NCBI RefSeq assembly: GCF_000331995.1
Contig: NC_020134.1
Span: 967,465-1,031,464 of the forward strand
From: Thermoclostridium stercorarium subsp. stercorarium DSM 8532
Lineage (GTDB): Bacteria > Bacillota > Clostridia > DSM-8532
Length of the DNA stretch: 64,000 bases
Direction of reading: 5' to 3'
Shown here: piece by piece, positions 9,209 to 17,570 of the stretch
Layout: every line of letters starts with the position of its first letter
Numbering within the stretch: the first letter of the stretch is position 1
Notes under the pieces: model-generated
Told to the model about the DNA's origin: nothing
Databases searched by the model: none
What the model saw: the letters and a program-made list of their open reading frames with translations, nothing else
Translations under genes and position numbers: made by a program

Positions 9209-9235
9209 AAAAAGCCGCGTAAAGCGGCTTTTTTT
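9209..9235 (+). terminator. Intrinsic terminator of the xyl operon
   Basis: A GC-rich stem (AAAAAGCCGC 9209-9218 with GCGGCTTTTT 9224-9233, 5-nt loop) and seven T residues begin directly after the xylA stop codon. Confidence 0.93.
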
Positions 9236-9273
9236 ATTATATACCCGTTGCCGGCGGTAACGGGAGCAAAGGT

Positions 9274-9302
9274 TTCATTATTTTTTGAAAACATGCTATA
9301 AT
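9274..9302 (+). promoter_or_regulatory. Possible promoter of the PDZ membrane-protein gene
   Basis: A consensus -10 TATAAT at 9297-9302 stands 17 bp after a poor -35 (TTCATT, 9274-9279). It is the only good -10 between the xyl terminator and the gene at 9393. Confidence 0.4.
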
Positions 9303-9392
9303 AAAAACAATAAATTAAGAGGGATGAAAAAACAGAGCTAAATCACGACCTTAACGGTTTTAGGGATAACTGATTAGCAGTCTGTACTGTTC

Positions 9393-10652
9393 ATGGTGGG
9401 ACGAATGCGGGAGATTGTCAGTGCTGTCGCAAGGCAGTTGGTGTTTTCGATTTTTCTGGACTATAAATATATCGCCGTATATCTTTTTATTTGCATTATT
9501 GTGCGGGCAAGACTTGAGATCTTGTATGGCTTTGAGCAGTGTGTCAATGAATGCCGAACAAGGAATTTTCGTGAGACGCTTGAGGAGATTTTTCTTACCG
9601 GGCTGGTTACAGGATTTTTCGGGGGAATTTTAACCGTACGCCTTGGAATTTATATTGACCCTGAAGGGCTTCAGGCTTTTCTCATTGCAATGGCCGTTCT
9701 GGCGCTGTTTAATCACCGTTTTGTAAACCCGTCATATGCCGGTGGCTTAATCTGCCTTTATTCTTTGATTTTCGGGTATGACAAAATACACATACCGTCA
9801 GTGCTTGTTTTCATAGCCACGATACAGGTTGTTGAGTCGGTTTTGCTGTATTTGACCCGCAAACATGACAATATTCCGGTTTTTATACAGCATAACGGAC
9901 AGATAACCGGTGCGTTTATAAAACAGAAATACTACGCCGTACCTTTTATTTTCCTTTCTTTTTCGGTTGCGCCGTATTCGCTGCTAATCAATAAAATAAC
10001 AGTCAAGTGGGGGACTTTGTTTAATCGCGATATAGGTCGTATAAGTTCCGGTGCTGCGTTTTTTCTTATCGGCGCAATCAGCGTGACAAGCTATTCCTCG
10101 GTCGCCATTGCCACACCTCCCGAGGAAAAATGCAGGAATGATTCGGTCATGTTCAGCATCGGCGGACTGATACTGTTTGTTCTTGCGCTTTTCTCCACAG
10201 AGACTGAAGCTCTCCGGTGGGCCGGTTCGGTGTTCGCATTGCTCTACCGTGAAGTGATTTACCGGATCGGGCTTTACATGGAAAAGAAAAAAAGACCGTT
10301 ATACACGGCTGTTCAGCGTGGCGTGAGGATTCTGGAAATTATTCCCGGAGGCCCCGCTGATAAGATGAAGATGAAAAGGGGAGAAATAATTCTAAATATC
10401 AACGGCAAGCCGGTACAGACCGAGGACGGGATAAGGCATATTCTATCAAGCAGTCCGACTTTTATCTGGATGCATACCGAAGATCCGTCGGGAAGGATAA
10501 AAATATATGAATACAAATGCTATCCCGACGGTGTTAATGATCTGGGCGTTATATTTGTCCCAAGGGAATGGGAAGTGACATATCAGCTGGACGAATATGA
10601 AAATTTCACAATTATTAAAAACATTGTTGAAAGATTTAGGTTTATGAAATAA
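9393..10652 (+). CDS. Polytopic membrane protein with C-terminal PDZ domain (MinJ-like)
   Basis: The 419-residue protein has about eight hydrophobic segments in residues 20-300, followed by a cytoplasmic PDZ domain. The PDZ part includes RGVRILEIIPGGPADKM and GEIILNINGKPV. This is the architecture of Bacillus MinJ, which links DivIVA to MinCD at division sites. Identity as an orthologue is inferred from architecture only, and many clostridial PDZ membrane proteins have unknown roles. No protease active site is visible. The ATG at 9393 has no clear Shine-Dalgarno. An ATG at 9405 has GGTGGG 4 nt upstream and could be the true start. A DivIVA-domain gene lies 12 kb away (22785). Confidence 0.75.
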   Translation: MVGRMREIVSAVARQLVFSIFLDYKYIAVYLFICIIVRARLEILYGFEQCVNECRTRNFRETLEEIFLTGLVTGFFGGILTVRLGIYIDPEGLQAFLIAMAVLALFNHRFVNPSYAGGLICLYSLIFGYDKIHIPSVLVFIATIQVVESVLLYLTRKHDNIPVFIQHNGQITGAFIKQKYYAVPFIFLSFSVAPYSLLINKITVKWGTLFNRDIGRISSGAAFFLIGAISVTSYSSVAIATPPEEKCRNDSVMFSIGGLILFVLALFSTETEALRWAGSVFALLYREVIYRIGLYMEKKKRPLYTAVQRGVRILEIIPGGPADKMKMKRGEIILNINGKPVQTEDGIRHILSSSPTFIWMHTEDPSGRIKIYEYKCYPDGVNDLGVIFVPREWEVTYQLDEYENFTIIKNIVERFRFMK

Positions 10653-10660
10653 TCGTTTGC

Positions 10661-10688
10661 TTGACAAAAAAATGTTTATTTATTGAAT
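10661..10688 (+). promoter_or_regulatory. Possible promoter of the nifS-iscU-thpR-mnmA group
   Basis: TTGACA (10661-10666), a 16-bp spacer and TTGAAT (10683-10688) make a reasonable sigma-A promoter. A second candidate -35 TTGACT is at 10723-10728 with a poor -10. The remaining leader to 10813 is AT-rich with no terminator. A small inverted ACCG...CGGT element lies near 10760-10780 but I cannot assign it. Confidence 0.4.
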
Positions 10689-10812
10689 GAAAGGGTAAAA
10701 TTATAAGCGACATGTGCCGTAATTGACTTTTAAAACCGGTAGTGATACTCTTTTAATACATACCGTAAGTAATCCGGTTTAATTTATAATGTTGGTAGAA
10801 GAAGGTGTTTAG

Positions 10813-12003
10813 ATGGATAAACATATAGTTTATGTCGATCATGCGGCTACCACTTATGTAAAACCCGAAGTATTTGAAGCGATGAAGCCTTATTTTACCG
10901 AATATTTTGGGAATCCGTCATCCATATATTCTTTAGGCAGGGAAAGCAAAAAAGCCATAGAAAATGCAAGGGGAGTAATAGCCGAATGCCTTGGTGCCCA
11001 GCCTTCTGAGATTTATTTTACAGGTTCAGGCACCGAAGCTGATAACTGGGCAATTAAAGGCGTTGCATATGCAAACAGGAAAAAGGGTAAACATTTAATC
11101 ACTTCAGCAATAGAACATCATGCGGTGCTTCATGCCTTTGATTATTTGAAGAAAGAAGGCTTTGAAGTTACCTATCTCCCCGTCGATGAAAGAGGGTTTG
11201 TAAACCCGAAGGATCTTGCTGAAGCGATAAGACCCGATACCACTCTTGTAAGCATAATGATGGCAAATAACGAAATCGGAACCATACAGCCCATAAAAGA
11301 GCTTGCCGCCATAGCAAAGGAAAAGGGTGTGATTTTCCATACCGATGCCGTGCAGGCAATGGGGAATCTGGATGTTAAGGTTAATGATTTGAATGTGGAT
11401 TTGCTGTCGATGTCGGCTCATAAATTTTATGGCCCGAAAGGTGTAGGAGCTCTGTATGTAAGAAAAGGGGTACGTATCGACAGTTTTGTTCATGGCGGGG
11501 CTCAGGAAAGAAACAAGCGTGCAGGCACCGAAAACGTTCCCGGCATAGTGGGTATGGCTGCAGCCCTTAAACTTGCCTATGAAAATCTTGAAGAATATAA
11601 CAAACACCTGCGCAAGCTCAGCAATAAGCTGATAGACAGCGTTATGGAACGGATTCCTTATGTTCGGTTAAACGGGGACAGAGAAAACAGGCTCCCCGGG
11701 AATGTGAATTTTTCCTTCCAGTTTATTGAAGGGGAATCCCTTCTGTTAATGCTTGATATGAAGGGAATCCAGGCTTCAAGCGGTTCCGCGTGCACGTCGG
11801 GTTCACTGGATCCGTCTCACGTGCTGCTGGCTATAGGTTTACCCCATGAAATAGCTCACGGCTCATTGAGAATTACTTTCGGTGAGGATAACACCGAAGA
11901 ACAGGTGGATTATATAGTAGACAACCTCGTGGAGATAGTGGAGAGACTGAGACAGATGTCTCCGCTATATGAGGATTTTGTAAAAAAAGGACAAAAAGCT
12001 TAA
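10813..12003 (+). CDS. nifS: Cysteine desulfurase (NifS/IscS family)
   Basis: This 396-residue PLP enzyme removes sulfur from L-cysteine to give a persulfide for Fe-S cluster assembly and tRNA thiolation. Seen: N-terminal VDHAATT, PLP lysine in SAHKFYGPKG, and the mobile-loop catalytic cysteine in SGSACTSGSLDP. Length matches group I desulfurases. GAAGGTGT precedes the ATG. The IscU-type scaffold gene begins 47 bp downstream and mnmA, an acceptor of the same sulfur, is the fourth gene. This gives a coherent sulfur-mobilisation cluster. NifS versus IscS naming is not decided by the sequence; no nitrogenase genes are nearby. Confidence 0.95.
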   Translation: MDKHIVYVDHAATTYVKPEVFEAMKPYFTEYFGNPSSIYSLGRESKKAIENARGVIAECLGAQPSEIYFTGSGTEADNWAIKGVAYANRKKGKHLITSAIEHHAVLHAFDYLKKEGFEVTYLPVDERGFVNPKDLAEAIRPDTTLVSIMMANNEIGTIQPIKELAAIAKEKGVIFHTDAVQAMGNLDVKVNDLNVDLLSMSAHKFYGPKGVGALYVRKGVRIDSFVHGGAQERNKRAGTENVPGIVGMAAALKLAYENLEEYNKHLRKLSNKLIDSVMERIPYVRLNGDRENRLPGNVNFSFQFIEGESLLLMLDMKGIQASSGSACTSGSLDPSHVLLAIGLPHEIAHGSLRITFGEDNTEEQVDYIVDNLVEIVERLRQMSPLYEDFVKKGQKA

Positions 12004-12050
12004 TTTGACGGAAAGGATTACAGCGTATCAATGCTGGGGGTGATTTGTAT

Positions 12051-12494
12051 ATGATGTACAGTGAAAAAGTAATGGATCATTTCATGCACCCGAGAAATGT
12101 GGGTGAAATAGAAGATGCTGATGGTGTCGGCCAGGTAGGAAATCCTAAATGTGGAGATATAATGAAAATGTATCTTAAAATAGAAAATAATGTCATAGTC
12201 GATGCCAAGTTCAAAACTTTTGGCTGCGGTGCAGCAGTTGCAACAAGCAGTATCGCTACCGAATTAATTAAGGGCAAGACCATCGATGAAGCCTTGAAGG
12301 TGACAAACAAGGCGGTCGTTGAAGCTCTTGACGGCCTGCCACCGGCAAAACTTCACTGCTCGGTACTGGCTGAAGAAGCAATAGCCGCTGCTATTGCCGA
12401 CTATAAAAGAAGACACGGGCTGGATGTTGAAAACAGCGAATGCCAAGGCTGCTGTTGTAAATGCGAGACAGAGTCCGAAGATTCTGAAGAATAA
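12051..12494 (+). CDS. iscU: Fe-S cluster scaffold protein (IscU/NifU N-terminal type)
   Basis: This 147-residue protein assembles Fe-S clusters with sulfur from the desulfurase encoded upstream. The three conserved cluster ligands are visible in NPKCGD, FGCGAAVA and LHCSVL. The protein ends in an unusual cysteine-rich, acidic tail (five Cys in CQGCCCKC, then ETESEDSEE), beyond the normal IscU fold. I placed the start at ATG 12051, 7 nt after GGGGGTGA. ATG 12054 is equally possible. It carries no NifU central ferredoxin or C-terminal Nfu domain, so it is the short scaffold form. Confidence 0.92.
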   Translation: MMYSEKVMDHFMHPRNVGEIEDADGVGQVGNPKCGDIMKMYLKIENNVIVDAKFKTFGCGAAVATSSIATELIKGKTIDEALKVTNKAVVEALDGLPPAKLHCSVLAEEAIAAAIADYKRRHGLDVENSECQGCCCKCETESEDSEE

Positions 12495-12589
12495 CCGTTG
12501 ACTGTTTTCTGTCACCGCGTTACCGGCTGACAGCAACAGCGGTATATTACGGCAGGAAGTTAGGGAACATTTGCCCGGTAGATTATCAG

Positions 12590-12613
12590 AGGCGGCTTTT
12601 CAGCCGCCTTTTT
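12590..12613 (+). terminator. Intrinsic terminator after iscU
   Basis: AGGCGGC (12590-12596) pairs with GCCGCCT (12603-12609) around a 6-nt loop and is followed by a T run. It ends only 18 bp before the thpR start, so downstream genes need readthrough or a promoter inside this region. Confidence 0.85.
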
Positions 12614-12630
12614 GAATGTGAGGTTTTAAT

Positions 12631-13182
12631 ATGAGACTTTTCTATGCCATTGAGTTTGACGAAAAAACGAAGGATGTTTTGGCTGAAAAGCAGAAAGCGT
12701 TAAGAGAAAAGGCGGTTAAAGGGAATTTTTCGTTGAGGGATAACCTGCATCTTACACTGCGCTTCATGGGCGAAGTGCCGCAGTCGGATTTGCCCGTGCT
12801 TACGGGTATACAGGATGCGGTCTCGAAAAGGCACGGGCCTTTCAGTCTGGAATTTGCCGAAATCGGTACTTTCGAAAGAGGAAACAGCTGTATTGTATGG
12901 GTCGGCATAAAGAGAAACAGCGAGCTTTTTGAGCTTCAGCAGGATTTGGAGAGGGAAATTGCAAAAAGCGGTTTTCAGCCTGAAACCCGGCCATATAAAC
13001 CCCATATTACCCTCGCGCGGGAATTTGTTCCGGACGGTGATTTGGATAAAATAATAAGAGAAATGGGATTATTAAATCATAAGTTTGACGTGAAGAGCAT
13101 TTCTCTTATGGAAAGCACTCGAATAAACGGGAAACTGACATACCTGTGCACGTACAGGACCGATATTTCAAAGGAAAAATGA
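12631..13182 (+). CDS. thpR: RNA 2',3'-cyclic phosphodiesterase (ThpR/LigT)
   Basis: This 183-residue protein of the 2H phosphoesterase family has the two diagnostic motifs, HLTLRF (around residue 43) and HITLAR (around residue 126). They form the symmetrical active site that opens 2',3'-cyclic phosphates on RNA ends. GTGAGGTT stands 6-8 nt before the ATG. The mnmA start follows only 13 bp after its stop, so the two are likely co-transcribed. A role in tRNA processing or repair would fit but is inferred. Confidence 0.9.
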   Translation: MRLFYAIEFDEKTKDVLAEKQKALREKAVKGNFSLRDNLHLTLRFMGEVPQSDLPVLTGIQDAVSKRHGPFSLEFAEIGTFERGNSCIVWVGIKRNSELFELQQDLEREIAKSGFQPETRPYKPHITLAREFVPDGDLDKIIREMGLLNHKFDVKSISLMESTRINGKLTYLCTYRTDISKEK

Positions 13183-13195
13183 AAGGTTGGGTGGA

Positions 13196-14284
13196 ATGAA
13201 GAAAAAGGTAATGGTAGGCATGAGCGGCGGTGTGGACAGCTCTGTCGCCGCGGCGCTGCTGAAAAAGGAAGGCTATGAAGTAATAGGGGTAACCCTTCAG
13301 ATTTGGCCGGATGATTTACCTGGCCCAAAGCCCGAGGGAGGGTGCTGCTCCCTTTCCGCGGTGGAAGATGCCCGGATGGTCGCATTTCAGCTGGATATTC
13401 CATACTATGTGTTGAATTTTCAGGATATTTTTGAAAAAAGTGTTATAGATTATTTTGTTCATGAATATACAAAGGGAAGAACACCTAATCCCTGTATTGC
13501 ATGCAACCGTTATGTGAAGTTTGATGCAATGCTGAAAAAAGCCGTCTCAATGGGAATAGATTATATAGCAACGGGACATTATGCGAGGATAGAATATGAT
13601 GCCTCAAGGGGCCGCTATCTTTTAAAACGGTCGGTGACTGACAAAAAGGACCAGACATACGTGTTGTATAACATGAAGCAGTATCAGCTGGAAAGGACTT
13701 TGTTCCCGATTGGGAATTACACTAAGGAAACGGTAAGGAAAATCGCGGAAGAACTCGGGTTTATAGTGGCAGACAAGCCCGACAGCCAGGAAATCTGTTT
13801 CGTTACCGATAATGATTATGCGGGTTTTATAAGTTCCAGACTGAAAAAATCCCCGGAACCAGGATATTTTGTCGACACCGAGGGAAATATCCTTGGAATG
13901 CATAAGGGAATTTATAATTATACTGTCGGTCAGAGAAAGGGGCTGGGAATATCCCTCGGCAAGCCGATGTATGTTGTGAGAATTGATGCGAAGAACAACA
14001 CAGTGGTGCTCGGTGAAGCCGGAAAGGAATATTCGGCGGGTCTTATTGCTTCAGACCTGAACTGGATAGCTTTCGAAAAGCTTGAAAGCCCGATAAGGGC
14101 AATGGCAAAGATACGTTATTCGGCAAAGGAAAGCGAGGCGGTTATAACCCCGCTGGACAACAATAAGGTTAAGGTTGAATTTACTTACCCGCAGCGGGCC
14201 GTAACCCCCGGCCAGGCGGTTGTATTCTATGACGGCGACATAGTACTTGGCGGTGGAATAATAGAAGAACAGATAAATAATTAA
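13196..14284 (+). CDS. mnmA: tRNA-specific 2-thiouridylase MnmA
   Basis: The 362-residue enzyme adenylates U34 of tRNA-Glu, Gln and Lys and inserts sulfur to give 2-thiouridine. The N-terminal PP-loop SGGVDSS is present. Catalytic cysteines lie in NPCIACNRY (nucleophile, about residue 103) and SQEICFV (persulfide carrier, about residue 197). A C-terminal beta-barrel follows. I placed the start at ATG 13196, about 9 nt after GAAAGG; a TTG at 13187 is less likely. Sulfur presumably comes from the desulfurase encoded three genes upstream. The gene is followed by a 420-bp gap without a simple terminator. Confidence 0.95.
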   Translation: MKKKVMVGMSGGVDSSVAAALLKKEGYEVIGVTLQIWPDDLPGPKPEGGCCSLSAVEDARMVAFQLDIPYYVLNFQDIFEKSVIDYFVHEYTKGRTPNPCIACNRYVKFDAMLKKAVSMGIDYIATGHYARIEYDASRGRYLLKRSVTDKKDQTYVLYNMKQYQLERTLFPIGNYTKETVRKIAEELGFIVADKPDSQEICFVTDNDYAGFISSRLKKSPEPGYFVDTEGNILGMHKGIYNYTVGQRKGLGISLGKPMYVVRIDAKNNTVVLGEAGKEYSAGLIASDLNWIAFEKLESPIRAMAKIRYSAKESEAVITPLDNNKVKVEFTYPQRAVTPGQAVVFYDGDIVLGGGIIEEQINN

Positions 14285-14705
14285 TAATCGGCGTTAATCC
14301 GGTAATACGTTCTGGCAGGTTGTTATTACTCAGGCGACAGTTAAGGCCGCTGCGCTGAAAAAAGCTGCAGCGGACAGATCCGTTTAACCTGCCGTAGTGT
14401 TATGGCAGGTATCGGAACTACCGCTGCATGTTTATGGATGAAATGGTTAAGGAAATGGATGCGGTTTTAAAAAGTCAGGCGGAATTTAAAAATATCGTTT
14501 ATTTTAGGTACTGGAAGCAGACAACGGACTTATTGTTCCGTATTATTAGATGATATTTCGGTCGACTGTCGGCTTATTCAGGATAACGCTTGATTATTGA
14601 CTGAGATAATAATTTTTATTAATATGTTACTAACAAAGCACGGGAAAGTCAGTTTTTTACTGATTACCGTTGATTTGCAAAACCGGATGACAAAGGTGTT
14701 AACTG
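14285..14705 (+). other. 420-bp intergenic region with alternating complementary segments (possible structured RNA)
   Basis: No convincing gene is present. Six short segments alternate: GGCAGGTT (14314), CCGCTGC (14347), GCAGCGG (14367), AACCTGCC (14386), GGCAGGT (14404) and CCGCTGCA (14421). The central pair can fold with the upstream copies (8 + 7 bp, nested) or with the downstream copies (7 + 8 bp, nested), but not both. No T tract follows either hairpin, so it is not a plain terminator. A 41-codon frame at 14428-14553 follows without a ribosome binding site. The rest (14554-14705) is AT-rich and probably includes the promoter of the next gene. RNA function is inference. Confidence 0.5.
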
Positions 14706-15866
14706 ATGGCGGGGTTTAACAGGAGAAGGACAATCAGGATACTGATAATACTATTGATTGTTTTATGCGTTTTTCTGCTTTTGCGTCTAAGCGTATACTG
14801 CATTCCGTTTATAATCGCTTTTATTCTTTCAAGCCTTATTGAACCATTGGTAAGTTTTCTCGAGAAGAAAATAAAGATCCCGAGAAAAGTGGGGGCTGTT
14901 TTTTCAATACTGCTGGTGCTTACAATTCTCGGAACCATACTCGGGCTTATAATTACGAGACTTGTAAAGGAAATAATCAACGTTTATGAACAGATAAACG
15001 TGATTTTCGGAAGCATGCAGCAGTTTTCCGAGGTGATAATAGAACGGGTTAACCGTGTATATATATCGTTGCCCAAAACCATCAGTGACACAGTGGATCA
15101 GTATTTTGCCGAGGCGGCAAACAGTGCGAAAGAGATTTTGAAACCCTTGATTGAAAAGATCACCAGTTTTACCCTCAGTCTGCCTCAGGCTTTGGTTTTC
15201 CTTGTGGTTACCATTTTGGCGACCTATTTTATGACCAGTGACAAAAACAATATTAATTCTTTCCTTGACAAGCAGTTTCCGGTTCAGTGGATGGAAAAAA
15301 CCCGTATTGTGATAAACCGGCTGTTTTTTGCCCTGTTCGGATGGATGAGGGCACAACTGATTTTAATGACAGTAACTTTTACCGAACTGACGATAGCTTT
15401 TGTGATTTTAAGAATTCAGAACGGGCTTTTGCTTGCACTGATAATCGCAATTGTTGACGCGCTTCCCGTCTTCGGCGTCGGAACGGTATTAATCCCATGG
15501 GGAATCGTTGAGCTTATTTCGGGCAATTATCAGCGCGGAGTTTCACTGCTGCTTCTTTATATTATAGTGCTTGTGGTAAGGCAACTTATTGAGCCGAAAA
15601 TCATCGGCCAGCAGATAGGGGTGCATCCCCTCGTGACGCTGTTTTCAATGTATTTGGGGCTGCAATTGTTCGGAATCCTGGGCATGATACTGGGGCCGGT
15701 ACTGATGGTCATTTTAAAAACGGTTTTCGGCACGATATTTAATACCGATGAGATAAAAAGATGGCTTCATAAAACCTTTGATTATTACATGAGGCCCGTG
15801 CCGAGAAAAGAAACGGTAAAGGAAGCCACGGTGAGGGAAGTAACGGTTATAAGGAAGGAAGATTAA
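14706..15866 (+). CDS. ytvI: AI-2E/PerM-family membrane protein, sporulation YtvI-like
   Basis: The 386-residue polytopic protein has two closely spaced N-terminal helices (about residues 10-50) and another near residue 65. A long soluble stretch follows (about 90-150), then four to five helices up to residue 345, ending in a basic tail. This is the PerM/AI-2E transporter fold. The two hydrophobic N-terminal blocks and clostridial context suit the sporulation protein YtvI, whose substrate is unknown. AAAGGTG lies 8 nt before the ATG. It converges on sigK, and the two share a hairpin between their stop codons. The YtvI label rests on general resemblance. Confidence 0.7.
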   Translation: MAGFNRRRTIRILIILLIVLCVFLLLRLSVYCIPFIIAFILSSLIEPLVSFLEKKIKIPRKVGAVFSILLVLTILGTILGLIITRLVKEIINVYEQINVIFGSMQQFSEVIIERVNRVYISLPKTISDTVDQYFAEAANSAKEILKPLIEKITSFTLSLPQALVFLVVTILATYFMTSDKNNINSFLDKQFPVQWMEKTRIVINRLFFALFGWMRAQLILMTVTFTELTIAFVILRIQNGLLLALIIAIVDALPVFGVGTVLIPWGIVELISGNYQRGVSLLLLYIIVLVVRQLIEPKIIGQQIGVHPLVTLFSMYLGLQLFGILGMILGPVLMVILKTVFGTIFNTDEIKRWLHKTFDYYMRPVPRKETVKEATVREVTVIRKED

Positions 15867-15893
15867 AAAATCCCCTGAAAAAATCAGGGGATT
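15864..15893 (-). terminator. Intrinsic terminator of sigK (shared with ytvI)
   Basis: AATCCCCTGA (15869-15878) pairs with TCAGGGGATT (15884-15893) around five A residues. On the minus strand the stem is followed by six T, and the sigK stop codon lies inside the stem. On the plus strand the following T run is weak but may still help ytvI. Confidence 0.85.
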
Positions 15894-16588
15894 AAATTTT
15901 GAAGTTCCTTATTCAGCTTGTTAATGGCTTTCTTCTCTATTCTTGAAACGTATGAACGGGATATTCCGAGCATTTTGGCAATTTCCCGCTGAGTTTTGTT
16001 CGAACCGTTTGTAAGCCCGTATCTCAGCTCTATGATTGTTTTTTCCCTGCCTTTAAGAACCTCGGCTATTTTTTTGTAAAGTTTTTTAACCTGGAATTTC
16101 AGAGCGACTTTTTCATCAATGCTTTCCTCATTTCCGATTACGTCCATCAGACTGATTTCGTTGCCTTCTTTGTCGGTGCCGATGGGCTCCTGCAGCGATA
16201 CTTCGTTCTGTAATTTTTTGGTTGCGCGCAAATACATCAGTATTTCGTTTTCAATGCATCTTGCGGCATAGGTCGCAAGACGGATTCCCTTGTCGGGATC
16301 ATAACTTGTAATGGCTTTAATGAGACCTATGGTTCCGATTGATATCATATCGTCATTGTCGGTATTTCCGGTATTATATTTTTTTGCGATATGGGCAACG
16401 AGTCTTAAATTTCTTTCCACAAGAATATTCCTTGCCTCTTCGTCTCCCTGTCTGAAAAGCTCAAGATATTTTTTCTCCTCCTCCACTGTAAGCGGCTGGG
16501 GAAAGGACTGGGTATTGACGATATATCCCGTGAAAAATACCGCGTTGAGGATTTCATTCAATATTTTAAGAAAAATGTTTGACAGCAC
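15884..16588 (-). CDS. sigK: RNA polymerase sporulation sigma factor SigK (pro-form)
   Basis: This 234-residue late mother-cell sigma factor directs transcription of spore coat and germination genes. The first ~20 residues are a hydrophobic pro-sequence, followed by YIVNTQSFPQPL, which matches the processing region of pro-SigK cleaved by SpoIVFB. Region 2 (NLRLVAHIAKKY, GLIKAI) and region 4 with its helix-turn-helix (TQREIAKMLGISRSYVSRIEKKA) are intact. The start is GTG at 16588, with GGGTGGTG about 9 nt upstream. The gene is one uninterrupted frame, so no skin-type element splits it. A SigE/SigK-like promoter is visible 38 bp upstream of the start. Confidence 0.95.
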   Translation of the reverse strand: MLSNIFLKILNEILNAVFFTGYIVNTQSFPQPLTVEEEKKYLELFRQGDEEARNILVERNLRLVAHIAKKYNTGNTDNDDMISIGTIGLIKAITSYDPDKGIRLATYAARCIENEILMYLRATKKLQNEVSLQEPIGTDKEGNEISLMDVIGNEESIDEKVALKFQVKKLYKKIAEVLKGREKTIIELRYGLTNGSNKTQREIAKMLGISRSYVSRIEKKAINKLNKELQNLIP

Positions 16589-16625
16589 GTCTTTTTCACC
16601 ACCCTGCCGTTATACTCAGGCTTTA

Positions 16626-16654
16626 TATTTTATGCGGCGAATATCTTTTTGGTG
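16626..16654 (-). promoter_or_regulatory. Putative SigE/SigK-type promoter of sigK
   Basis: On the minus strand, GCATAAAATATA (CATA at 16634-16631) follows an AC element (16653-16652) by 17 bp. This fits the SigK pattern AC-N16/17-CATAnnnTA and is also close to SigE -10 sequences. Autoregulation of sigK is known in Bacillus, so the match is plausible. Confidence 0.45.
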
Positions 16655-16889
16655 ACTGTCCATGTTTAATGAAGATTTTTTTGTGCAGCGGAACCGGCAA
16701 AAATACAGGGCGGATGCTTTTGAAAACGAAAATTAAAAAGCTGCTGTCGTACCAATGTTATGATAAAATCAAAATGGATTTTGGCAATGACAAAGCATGA
16801 TGTTATGAAAAAGGCTTTGGAGGCCGTCGTATAAAAAAATGAGGGCAAAAGGTTTGAAACAAAAAAAGTGGAAAAAGGAGTGCTGTACG
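16655..16889. other. Intergenic region between sigK and deoC
   Basis: About 235 bp between divergent genes. It contains short open frames (for example 16839 onwards in the deoC frame) but none with a ribosome binding site of its own. I see no hairpin or clear sigma-A promoter. The deoC Shine-Dalgarno AAGGAG is at 16875-16880. Confidence 0.5.
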
Positions 16890-17561
16890 TTGAAAAAATA
16901 TGAGTTTAACAGGTATATCGATCACGCCGTGCTGAAACCCGAATTAACTCAGGAAGAAGTACGCAATGCAATACAGCTTGGAATTGATTATAAGGTAAAA
17001 ACCGTATGCGTGCGGCCATGCGATATTGACCTGGCTGTTGATATGTGCAGGGGTACGGAAACAGGAGTATGCTGTGTGCTTGCCTTTCCTCACGGAACGG
17101 TTCCGCCGGAAATTAAAAGGGCGGAAGCCGAACTGTATGTGGCAAGGGGCGTTGACGAAATTGATATGGTTGTAAATTACGGTTATATCAGATCCAGACT
17201 CTGGAACAGGGTTGAAGAGGATATAAGGGCGGTATCGGAAATTACAAAACCAGCAAATGTTCTACTGAAGGTAATACTTGAAACCTCCCAGCTTAATGAG
17301 GAAGAGATAGTAAGGGCTACCGAGTGCGCTGTCAATGCAGGAGCCGATTTTGTAAAAACATCCACCGGTTTTTACGGGGAAGGCGCCACGGTCAAAGCCG
17401 TTGAGGTAATGCTGAAGGCTGCAGCAGGAAGGATCGGAGTAAAAGCTTCGGGGGGAATCCGTACTGCCGAACAGGCAAGGATGTTTCTGGACATGGGCGT
17501 GAGCCGTATCGGAAACGGTTTTTCATCAACCCCTGTCATTTGCGGCGGGATGGCACTGTAA
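16890..17561 (+). CDS. deoC: Deoxyribose-phosphate aldolase
   Basis: The enzyme cleaves 2-deoxyribose 5-phosphate to glyceraldehyde 3-phosphate and acetaldehyde in deoxynucleoside breakdown. With the TTG start at 16890 (AAGGAG 9 nt upstream) the protein is 223 residues, the normal DeoC length. The longer frame from 16839 would add 17 basic residues not expected in the family. The Schiff-base lysine is K156 in DFVKTSTG, the second active-site lysine is K185 in GVKASGG, and D92 lies in IDMVVN. It stands alone, without deoB or nucleoside phosphorylase nearby, and converges on gerQ. Confidence 0.94.
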   Translation: MKKYEFNRYIDHAVLKPELTQEEVRNAIQLGIDYKVKTVCVRPCDIDLAVDMCRGTETGVCCVLAFPHGTVPPEIKRAEAELYVARGVDEIDMVVNYGYIRSRLWNRVEEDIRAVSEITKPANVLLKVILETSQLNEEEIVRATECAVNAGADFVKTSTGFYGEGATVKAVEVMLKAAAGRIGVKASGGIRTAEQARMFLDMGVSRIGNGFSSTPVICGGMAL

Positions 17562-17570
17562 ACAAAACAA

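Noticed and set aside
14428-14553. A 41-codon frame (starting MFMDEMVKEMDAVLK) in the gap after mnmA
   Set aside because: The peptide looks helical and plausible, but there is no Shine-Dalgarno and its start lies in the downstream arm of the alternating hairpin element. Kept only as a possible gene remnant.
16579-16800. A 73-codon plus-strand frame upstream of deoC
   Set aside because: It overlaps the sigK start and promoter and has no ribosome binding site or recognisable sequence.
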